Of a stretch of DNA of 64,000 bases, positions 47,699 through 54,915 are shown piece after piece. The stretch is from contig WUUP01000012.1 in NCBI GenBank assembly GCA_009833045.1, positions 1 through 64,000 on the forward strand, given 5' to 3'. Within the stretch, counting starts at the first letter, position 1. Each line of letters opens with the position of its first letter. This DNA comes from Saprospirales bacterium GYS_P2D. GTDB taxonomy: Bacteria; Bacteroidota; Bacteroidia; Chitinophagales; Saprospiraceae. A program made the position numbers and the translations under genes. A model generated the notes under the pieces. The model did no database searches. It had not been told where the DNA came from and saw only the letters and a list, made by a program, of their open reading frames with translations.

Positions 47699-48052
47699 TT
47701 ATCTGAGATATTGTTTGACTTTATCTACCGAGATAGCCTTAGTCACATAGCTCACCACATTAGCATATCCATAGGATCGCTCTATATCTGCAGGATCTAT
47801 CGATGAGCTCAGTACTATCACATTGACATCGATCCCCTGCTCTCTCGTCCTATCTAAAAAATCAAATCCTGACATGATGGGCATATTGAGATCCAGAAAT
47901 AATAGATCTGGCTTATTACCACTCATGAGATCCTCGAGAGCTTTAGATGCTCCCTCATATATCTTGATCACAGCATCAGGGACCACACGTTTCACCGTGC
48001 GCTTATTGACTATATGCTGTATCTTATCATCATCGATTAACCAGATTTTCAT
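47699..48052 (-). CDS. Stand-alone receiver (response regulator) protein 3
   Basis: This 117-residue receiver-only protein has KIWLIDDDKIQHIVN at the start, phospho-acceptor Asp in LLFLDLNMPIMSG, VLSSSIDPAD and Lys in VTKAI. It is a close paralogue of receiver 2. The pseudokinase-like gene lies 42 bp upstream on the same strand, so the two are probably transcribed together and may interact. Confidence 0.9.
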   Translation of the reverse strand: MKIWLIDDDKIQHIVNKRTVKRVVPDAVIKIYEGASKALEDLMSGNKPDLLFLDLNMPIMSGFDFLDRTREQGIDVNVIVLSSSIDPADIERSYGYANVVSYVTKAISVDKVKQYLR

Positions 48053-48094
48053 GTGCTTTTTATTGATTGTTTTATGGGTTTAGGGGCGCTATTT

Positions 48095-48700
48095 TTAGTT
48101 TCTAATATTGGTAGGAAGTATCACATTCATATCAATACGACACGGATCATCTATATCGATCATCAGTCCTCCATTTAAAAAATCTACTAATTCTAAAATC
48201 AGACTCATATCTATATCACTATCCGAGCTCATCAGATCCACGAGAGTCTGCCTATCAGTATCTGATATAGGCTCACATAGATGGAGAGTCACCTCTAGAT
48301 CAGTATAAGTGATATACATGTCTACCTGTCCATCAGATATGTATCGCTCTATGAATCTACTCATCTCGTCGAATAAGGCTGTATATATCCTCTCTACACC
48401 GTATACTGGTAGTACTGTGGACATATGATGTAGTCGGACATTGGGTAGATGACTATCGAGCGCCATGATTTCTATACTGGATTGCGGCTCTTTGATAGAT
48501 CCAGACTTGAGCTGCTCGATGAGTTGATATTTGTTGATATAGTTCTCTGTTCGAGTGGCTTGGCTGAGTATATCACCCAGTGCTATTTGGACATTTTGAT
48601 TTAACTTTTGTTGGCTTATGAGTTCTTTGGCATTAGTCGTGATGAGCATCATTGATGCTCTTATCTCATTGACCATGGATGTACAGATCGTGCTTTTCAT
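48095..48700 (-). CDS. Degenerate histidine-kinase-like protein (His replaced by Asn)
   Basis: This 201-residue protein has no membrane segment. Residues 8-65 look like a kinase dimerisation helix pair: MVNEIRASMMLITTNAKEL matches the usual MSHEIRTPLN pattern, but the phospho-accepting His is Asn 11. The remainder has the strand order of an ATPase domain (VDMYITYTDLEVTLHLCEPI, then LVDFLNGGLMIDIDD) without a recognisable N-box or G-box. It should neither bind ATP normally nor autophosphorylate. It may instead bind receiver proteins. It is followed by receiver 3 (42 bp). The assignment is by pattern only. Confidence 0.55.
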   Translation of the reverse strand: MKSTICTSMVNEIRASMMLITTNAKELISQQKLNQNVQIALGDILSQATRTENYINKYQLIEQLKSGSIKEPQSSIEIMALDSHLPNVRLHHMSTVLPVYGVERIYTALFDEMSRFIERYISDGQVDMYITYTDLEVTLHLCEPISDTDRQTLVDLMSSDSDIDMSLILELVDFLNGGLMIDIDDPCRIDMNVILPTNIRN

Positions 48701-48811
48701 GACTCAATATTACAGGAGATACGAGTCGCCATATTCGGTCCTTCGATTTTAGGTGAGGAATGTTAGATTTCTGGAGAAAACATAACTGATTTTTGCGATG
48801 CGACTTGATAT

Positions 48812-48827
48812 TACGAATTAGTTCGTA
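48812..48827. promoter_or_regulatory. BlaI-type operator 1 (TACGAATTAGTTCGTA)
   Basis: A perfect 6-bp inverted repeat (TACGAA/TTCGTA) with a 4-nt spacer. A second copy lies 26 bp further on. BlaI/MecI repressors bind pairs of such dyads; this is the likely self-regulation site. Confidence 0.65.
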
Positions 48828-48837
48828 TATATTAGCT

Positions 48838-48853
48838 TACGAAAATATTCGTA
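48838..48853. promoter_or_regulatory. BlaI-type operator 2 (TACGAAAATATTCGTA)
   Basis: Same TACGAA-n4-TTCGTA dyad as operator 1, ending 2 bp before the ATG of the repressor gene, so repressor binding would also cover the start of the message. Confidence 0.65.
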
Positions 48854-48855
48854 CA

Positions 48856-49236
48856 ATGAGCAAGAAGACATATACCCCGACTGAATCAGAACTACAGATC
48901 CTCCAAGTCCTCTGGGACAAAGGAGCCGCATCTGTCCGACAAGTGAACGAAATCCTATCTCAACAAAAAGAAGTGGGATATACGACGACGCTCAAACTCA
49001 TGCAGATCATGACTGACAAAGGTCTCGTGACACGTGACACCTCGAGCCGGACACATATATACAGTGCTGCGATCGAGCAAGAAGCAACCCAAGGCAAACT
49101 TTTGAAGTCTTTCTTAAAGAATGCTTTTCAGGGATCAGCGAAAGCGCTGGTGATGCAGGCACTGGGCAACCACGATGCAAGCAAAGCGGAGCTGCAAGAG
49201 ATCAAAGAACTCATAGAAAAACTCGAGAATCAATAA
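48856..49236 (+). CDS. BlaI/MecI-family transcriptional repressor
   Basis: This protein has 126 residues from the ATG at 48856 (MSKKTYTPTESELQILQVLW); the longer frame runs through the operators. It has a winged-helix DNA-binding domain (about 8-75: VRQVNEILSQQKEVGYTTTL, LKLMQIMTDKGLVTRD) and a dimerisation tail. Such repressors are removed by cleavage triggered by a BlaR1-type membrane protease, encoded 16 bp downstream. Two matching operators precede it. In Bacteroidota these pairs often serve regulation other than beta-lactam resistance. Confidence 0.92.
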   Translation: MSKKTYTPTESELQILQVLWDKGAASVRQVNEILSQQKEVGYTTTLKLMQIMTDKGLVTRDTSSRTHIYSAAIEQEATQGKLLKSFLKNAFQGSAKALVMQALGNHDASKAELQEIKELIEKLENQ

Positions 49237-49252
49237 TTAAATCCATCACTCC

Positions 49253-51409
49253 ATGCTATCCTATCTCAACACTTGGTTTTCTGATACAGCGGTAGAGGCT
49301 ATATCCTACACCCTACTGCATAGTCTATGGCAGGCACCGGTCATAGCCCTATTCATGTTCGTCGCTCTGAAGCGCTACGATCTCAAACGCTCCAAAATCA
49401 GGCACAACATAGCGTATAGTGCCTTGCTATTGGTTTTTGGGGCCGCCGTATTTACATTTTTGTATTACTTCCTCCGGAGCACAGGAGGCATCACACCTAT
49501 AGCTGATACAGGAGGCGCAGATATGATACCAGCTGGTATGCTCCTGAGTCCAGCTGAGATACAGGCTGACGGCCAAGGGTCCATTTTCATGTTTCTTGAG
49601 TCCAACTTCAACCGCATCACCTACTCTTGGGCTATCGGAGTTGTTTTATTTTCATTAAAAATATTCATAGGTCAGCTATACATCCATCGTATCAAGTCTA
49701 CTCTGAGCTATGCCGTGCCAGCTGAGCACTACCACTCGATGACGTCTATCATCGATCAACTCGGCATCAACAGAAAAATCCGACTGGCTACCTCCCAGAT
49801 CACTAAAGTGCCAATGGTCATAGGCCATGTACGCCCGATAGTGATACTGCCTATCGCTGCGATCAATCATCTGAGCATCGAGGAGACAGAGACCATACTC
49901 GCTCATGAGCTCGGTCATATATATCGTAATGATTTCTTACAAAATCTCATCATGCTCACGATCGAAACCTTGCTATTTTTTAATCCAGCAGTATGGTGGA
50001 TGTGCAGTGTCATCCGCTCAGAGCGAGAGAGCTCATGCGATGACATCAGTGTAGCTCTCTACCCCAATAGATTTAGCTATGCTCGTACCCTAATGAAGCT
50101 ACAGGAGATACAGGCAGGACATCAGCCACAGCTGGCTATGCAGCTCTATCGCAATAAAAAATCATTGCTCGTAAGAGTAAAAAGAATACTCAATCAACCT
50201 ATACAGCAGTCCTACCTACGTGAGCGCAGCGTAGCGACACTACTACTTCTGATGGCTTTGGTGACTTTTTCGTCAGCAAGTAATTATGTCAAAAATGAAT
50301 GGATCATCAATACTGGCGATCCGATCGAGCCTGAGATGATACTCGTAGAAGTCAATGCAGATAATGTAGCCACTTTTGATGACTATGAGATCATGGAGCC
50401 GATAGATGAATTAGTATTAGAGATGGAAAAATTAGCACCTGTCAATCGCCACACCGACTGCGCCCCAGCACCTATCAAAAAGCCTCGTCGCCCTGTCATC
50501 AAAAAAATCATCAGTACACAGCAGCCTGTGATACTCTCAGAGTTTATCATAGGTGATGACGAGCCAGTATTAGTCAGTAGGACACGTCACGATATCTCTA
50601 CACCGGTCACTATCAGTGACGACATATCTATCATCGCTCAGCATGGCAGATATCGTATACAGATTGATACCATCGATGAAGAGGATCTCGAAGAATTCAT
50701 AGAAGCACGAGTTAACACAGAGGAAGTAGAAGCTTGGTCGAAAGAGATTGAGCAGAAAATGGAAAAGTGGAGCGAAAAGTGGTCTAAAGAATTTGAAAAG
50801 GATATGGCCAAATGGGAAGTCGAAATGGAAAAACTCTCAGAAGAGCTGGAAAAGAAATTTGACAGTGATGAGTGGCGAGAAAAGACAGAAGCTATGTCAC
50901 GAGAGATAGAATCTATGTTTGACGAAGAATGGGCGGAAAAAATGGCTCAAATGGGCTCAGAAATCGGAGAGCATGTATCAGAAAGTATTAACGAAGAATG
51001 GCTCGCTGAAATCCAAGAGATGAGTGAAGAAATAGCCATAGAAGCCGAGGAAATGGTGGAAGACATGGAGATACACATACACGATATGGACTTTCATCAT
51101 GTCGACGATGGTGCCTACATCTATGAGCACAACTCTGATAACCGTGATGCATTCAAAGAAGCATTGGTATCTCAGCTCATCGCTGACGGTCTCTGGACAG
51201 ATGGACGCAACAGCTTTAAGCTAACAGAGAACTATGTAAAAGTGAATGGAGATAAATTGAAGTCAGAAGTAGCTCAAAAATATAGAAAACTCGCTCTAAG
51301 TCATATCGAAAATGCCGATGAAGGCGAACTGAAAATATCATTCAAAATGAGGGGCAAGGATCTCAATGACACGAACAATGTCAGTCTGAGCATCTCTATC
51401 TCCCACTAA
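49253..51409 (+). CDS. BlaR1-like M56 membrane metalloprotease with acidic coiled-coil tail
   Basis: This 718-residue protein has membrane segments at about 12-40, 52-74, 123-145 and 230-250 and one at about 325-345. The M56 zinc site is HELGH (218-222) with a further ligand in RSERESSCDD (about 255-264). Unlike BlaR1 it has no penicillin-binding sensor domain. The C-terminal 370 residues instead include a highly charged stretch with regular EKW/KWS spacing (about 495-600), then an HIHDMDFHHV segment. It probably senses an unknown signal and controls the adjacent BlaI-type repressor. Confidence 0.88.
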   Translation: MLSYLNTWFSDTAVEAISYTLLHSLWQAPVIALFMFVALKRYDLKRSKIRHNIAYSALLLVFGAAVFTFLYYFLRSTGGITPIADTGGADMIPAGMLLSPAEIQADGQGSIFMFLESNFNRITYSWAIGVVLFSLKIFIGQLYIHRIKSTLSYAVPAEHYHSMTSIIDQLGINRKIRLATSQITKVPMVIGHVRPIVILPIAAINHLSIEETETILAHELGHIYRNDFLQNLIMLTIETLLFFNPAVWWMCSVIRSERESSCDDISVALYPNRFSYARTLMKLQEIQAGHQPQLAMQLYRNKKSLLVRVKRILNQPIQQSYLRERSVATLLLLMALVTFSSASNYVKNEWIINTGDPIEPEMILVEVNADNVATFDDYEIMEPIDELVLEMEKLAPVNRHTDCAPAPIKKPRRPVIKKIISTQQPVILSEFIIGDDEPVLVSRTRHDISTPVTISDDISIIAQHGRYRIQIDTIDEEDLEEFIEARVNTEEVEAWSKEIEQKMEKWSEKWSKEFEKDMAKWEVEMEKLSEELEKKFDSDEWREKTEAMSREIESMFDEEWAEKMAQMGSEIGEHVSESINEEWLAEIQEMSEEIAIEAEEMVEDMEIHIHDMDFHHVDDGAYIYEHNSDNRDAFKEALVSQLIADGLWTDGRNSFKLTENYVKVNGDKLKSEVAQKYRKLALSHIENADEGELKISFKMRGKDLNDTNNVSLSISISH

Positions 51410-51436
51410 AACATACCCACTAACTAACTATCGAAT

Positions 51437-51477
51437 GAGCCACTCTCCTTACTACAGGTGAGTGGCTCTGTTTTTTC
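51437..51477 (+). terminator. Terminator after the BlaI/BlaR-like operon
   Basis: GAGCCACTC (51437-51445) pairs perfectly with GAGTGGCTC (51460-51468), 14-nt loop, followed by TGTTTTTT. Confidence 0.85.
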
Positions 51478-51480
51478 TAC

Positions 51481-51591
51481 CTATCCATACTTATTTGTCA
51501 TGTACTTATATGAGGAGCGCATGAGATCCTGTAGACTCTCAGTATCTACGTCATAGAGCCTCTTGATATATTTGCCTTTGCGAAATTTCAA
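51481..51591 (-). CDS. Possible 36-codon ORF directly after the acs stop
   Basis: On the minus strand the acs TAG is followed at once, in the same frame, by TTG and 35 more sense codons, then TAG at 51481-51483. The product would be basic (FRKGKYIKRLYDVD near the start, MRSSYKYMTNKYG at the end). Codon use looks like that of real genes here. It could be a small protein with a TTG start, a read-through extension of acs, or chance. I do not recognise the sequence. Confidence 0.35.
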   Translation of the reverse strand: MKFRKGKYIKRLYDVDTESLQDLMRSSYKYMTNKYG

Positions 51592-53511
51592 CTATTTAGC
51601 TCCCTCCATGATCGATTGAACTACATCAGGATTGAGCAGGGTCGAGATATCTCCCAGATTAGAGGTGTCGCCAGAGGCTATCTTGCGTAGGATGCGACGC
51701 ATGATCTTACCAGAGCGAGTCTTTGGTAGACCTGAGACGATTTGGATCTTATCGGGCTTAGCGATTGGGCCGATCTCCTTAGTCACCACATCACGGATTT
51801 CTTTCTGGATATCCTCAGATACATAGTCATCCATGATCACATAGGCATAGATACCCTGCCCCTTGATATCGTGTGGATAGCCGACCACCGCTGACTCCAC
51901 CACATGAGGGTGCTCATCGATAGCATTCTCTACCTCTGCTGTGCCCATACGGTGACCTGAGACATTGATCACATCATCCACTCTACCGATGACACGGATA
52001 CGTCCGTCTTCATCCCGTCGAGCTCCATCTCCTGTGAAGTACATATCCTTAAATGCACTGAAGTATACATTCTTGCAGCGTTGATGATCGCCATAGGTCG
52101 TACGGATAATCGATGGCCAGGGAAACTTGACACAAAGTAGTCCTTCTGCATTATTCTCTTCTATGACATGTCCATCACTATCTACCAGCACAGGTTGGAC
52201 TCCAGGTAGCGGATAGGATGCATAGGTAGGCTTAGTATCCGTCACGCCAGGTATCGGTGTGATGAGGATACCACCAGTCTCCGTCTGCCACCAAGTATCT
52301 ACTATAGGTGCTTTTCCTTTACCGATATGCTCATCATACCAGTGCCAAGCCTCCTCATTGATCGGTTCGCCTACGGATCCGAGCACCTTGAGAGATGAGA
52401 GATCATATTTAGCGGGCCACTCATTGCCTTTCGCCATGAGCGCTCTGATAGCCGTAGGCGCTGTATAAAACTGGTTGACACCATGCTTCTCCACTACCTG
52501 CCAAAATCTACCTGCATCAGGATAGGTCGGAACACCCTCAAACATAATCGTCGTAGCTCCTGCGAGCAGTGGACCATAGATGATATAGCTATGTCCAGTG
52601 ATCCAGCCAATATCGGCCGTACACCAGTAGATATCTCCTTTTTTATATTGGAATACATTCTTAAAACTATAGCAAGTATAGACCATATAGCCACCACAGG
52701 TATGGACCACGCCTTTTGGCTTGCCTGTAGATCCTGAGGTGTATAGTATGAATAGCATATCCTCAGCATCCATCACCTCTGGCTCACATACCACTGGTTG
52801 AGGATCGACTATATCATCCCATCGGACGTCTATAGCATCATCCCATGCTACTTCTGCTCCAGTATTGTAGTCTACGATGATACGCTCTACAGATGGACAT
52901 CCGATCGCCATGGCGTCATCTACTACTGCCTTTACAGGAATGTCCTTAGCTCCTCGACTATTATAGTCCGAGCAGATGACGACCTTAGCCTGAGCATCAT
53001 TGATACGATCTGCCAGTGCTTGCGCAGAAAATCCAGCGAATACTACAGAATGAACAGCACCAATACGAGCACAGGCTAATACCCCAATAGCCAGTTCTGG
53101 CACCATTGGCATATAAAACACTACTCGATCTCCTTTTTGGACGCCTTGCTCTCTGAGGGCATTACCCACTTTGCAGACGGCCTCGAGCAGCTCTATATAG
53201 GTGTACGTCTTGATGCCTGCATCGGTATCATTGGGCTCCCATATGAGGGCAGTATCATCCCCTCGATCGGCGACGTGACGATCGAGACAGTTTTCTGTTA
53301 TATTGAGTTTGCCACCTTTATACCATTTGACATCTGGCCCATCAAAGTCCCACTCCAGGACGGTATCCCATTTTTTTCTCCATGTGAAGGTCTCTGCCTG
53401 TTCCGCCCAAAATCCCTCTGGGTCCTCAACACTGCGGGCATAAGTACTCTGATAATCAGCTAAATCCTTAATCTGATAAGTCATATCTATTTTGTTTTTC
53501 TTCGACTCCAT
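51592..53511 (-). CDS. acs: Acetyl-CoA synthetase (AMP-forming)
   Basis: This 639-residue enzyme activates acetate with ATP and CoA. Motifs: LFILYTSGSTGKPKGVVHT (A3, ATP loop), DTWWQTETGGILITPIPG (A5), YFTGDGARRDEDGRIRVIGR (A7/A8 hinge) and SGKIMRRILRKI, whose Lys is the usual acetylation site. Starts at ATG 53511 or 53484 (MTYQIKDLADYQ); the latter is also plausible. It lies convergent to the BlaI/BlaR-like operon and divergent to glycerate kinase. Confidence 0.96.
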   Translation of the reverse strand: MESKKNKIDMTYQIKDLADYQSTYARSVEDPEGFWAEQAETFTWRKKWDTVLEWDFDGPDVKWYKGGKLNITENCLDRHVADRGDDTALIWEPNDTDAGIKTYTYIELLEAVCKVGNALREQGVQKGDRVVFYMPMVPELAIGVLACARIGAVHSVVFAGFSAQALADRINDAQAKVVICSDYNSRGAKDIPVKAVVDDAMAIGCPSVERIIVDYNTGAEVAWDDAIDVRWDDIVDPQPVVCEPEVMDAEDMLFILYTSGSTGKPKGVVHTCGGYMVYTCYSFKNVFQYKKGDIYWCTADIGWITGHSYIIYGPLLAGATTIMFEGVPTYPDAGRFWQVVEKHGVNQFYTAPTAIRALMAKGNEWPAKYDLSSLKVLGSVGEPINEEAWHWYDEHIGKGKAPIVDTWWQTETGGILITPIPGVTDTKPTYASYPLPGVQPVLVDSDGHVIEENNAEGLLCVKFPWPSIIRTTYGDHQRCKNVYFSAFKDMYFTGDGARRDEDGRIRVIGRVDDVINVSGHRMGTAEVENAIDEHPHVVESAVVGYPHDIKGQGIYAYVIMDDYVSEDIQKEIRDVVTKEIGPIAKPDKIQIVSGLPKTRSGKIMRRILRKIASGDTSNLGDISTLLNPDVVQSIMEGAK

Positions 53512-53638
53512 TAATTTAAGTGGACGATCGAGAGTATGAAAATATAGTACCCAATAAATCAGGCATGAAGTAAAGAATGAGAGAATAGTGCTATCAAAAC
53601 TAAAAAATAGATTATTCTTGAATGAATACTATCTCCAT

Positions 53639-54748
53639 ATGAATATCCTCATCGCCAGCGACAAGTATAAAGGATCAATGACCGCTCATCAAGTATGTGC
53701 GGCCATAGCTGGAGGCATACTCCAGTCACATCCTAATGCTCATATCACACAGCTACCGATGGCGGATGGTGGAGACGGTACCATGGAGATCCTCAGTCAA
53801 TCCCTATCACTCGAGACTGTAGAGCGTGATACTATCGATCCACTTGGTCGTCCTATAACGGCAAAGTACTACCACACTGCTGATACAGCATATATCGAGC
53901 TCGCTGAAGCGTCAGGGATCGCACTACTCCACTCTGCCGAACTCAATCCGATGATCACCGACTGCCGTGGCACAGGCATCCTCATCAAGGATGCACTCTC
54001 CAGAGGAATAGAGCATATCATCCTCGGACTTGGAGGCAGTTGCACTACAGAAGCTGGGCTGAGTATTGCAGCAGAACTGGGTTATCAGTTCCTCGATGAT
54101 CATGGACAGCTTGTCTCACCAACTGGAGGAAATCTCATGACCATCCAGTCAATAGTACCACCCGAAATATCAAAACTGAAAAAACTCACACTACTCTGCG
54201 ATGTAGAAAATCCGATGTATGGGCCAAATGGTGCTGCTTATGTCTTTGGCCCTCAAAAAGGGGCAACTCCAGAGGAAGTCGAAATACTTGATCGAAGCCT
54301 CAAGCATATAGCCACTCTCTTACAAGAAGCTACAGGTAGAGATCCTCAAAATATCGTAGGCGGTGGAGCCGCTGGGGCAATAGCTGCAGGACTCGGAGTA
54401 CTATACGATGCAGAGATCAAAAGTGGATTTGACTATCTGGCGGAGCTCTTTCAACTCGAAGAGCAGATCAAAGATGCTGATCTCATCATCAGTGGCGAAG
54501 GCCTGCTCGATGCTCAATCTCTCCAAGGCAAAGTCGTCGGATCGATCGCTACCCTCTGTCACCAATATAGGAAACCACTAATCGTTTACTGTGGTGATAG
54601 TCGACTGTCAGCTGATCAGATCGAGGACGCTCATATCCATAGTGTCGAGACAGTGATGAGTCGTGCAGTTGATCTTAGGGATGCGATGGAGAATGGGGAG
54701 AGGTTTTTATGGGAGATGGGTAAAAACCTATCATTCTCCCCTCAATAA
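53639..54748 (+). CDS. Glycerate kinase type I
   Basis: This protein has 369 residues from the ATG at 53639 (MNILIASDKYKGSMTAHQVC); the longer frame starts at GTG and adds 17 residues with no family match. GlxK/GarK motifs: PMADGGDGTMEILSQ, CRGTGILIKDALSRGI, LGLGGSCTTEAGLSIAAELG and GGGAAGAIAAGLGVL. It phosphorylates glycerate with ATP, linking to glycolysis. Confidence 0.92.
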   Translation: MNILIASDKYKGSMTAHQVCAAIAGGILQSHPNAHITQLPMADGGDGTMEILSQSLSLETVERDTIDPLGRPITAKYYHTADTAYIELAEASGIALLHSAELNPMITDCRGTGILIKDALSRGIEHIILGLGGSCTTEAGLSIAAELGYQFLDDHGQLVSPTGGNLMTIQSIVPPEISKLKKLTLLCDVENPMYGPNGAAYVFGPQKGATPEEVEILDRSLKHIATLLQEATGRDPQNIVGGGAAGAIAAGLGVLYDAEIKSGFDYLAELFQLEEQIKDADLIISGEGLLDAQSLQGKVVGSIATLCHQYRKPLIVYCGDSRLSADQIEDAHIHSVETVMSRAVDLRDAMENGERFLWEMGKNLSFSPQ

Positions 54749-54841
54749 CCACGTAGGAAGAGCCCTATTACTCCTCCTAATATCTAATAAACCCGATTTG
54801 TCTTACCTTTTGAGATGCTTTATTCCTGTTACGCTTGACCC

Positions 54842-54857
54842 GTGCATGAGCATGCAC
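54842..54857. promoter_or_regulatory. Inverted repeat GTGCAT-GAGC-ATGCAC
   Basis: A perfect 6-bp inverted repeat with a 4-nt spacer in the 167-bp gap between convergent genes (glycerate kinase and the propeller kinase). It has no T-run, so terminator function is doubtful. Confidence 0.3.
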
Positions 54858-54915
54858 ATCACTTCAAGAGCAAAGATGGCTCCATTCCCTAAAAGGATTA
54901 AGTAGAATTACCCAA

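Noticed and set aside
48793-48855. Upstream extension of the BlaI-type gene
   Set aside because: It would translate through both operators; the ATG at 48856 matches the family start.
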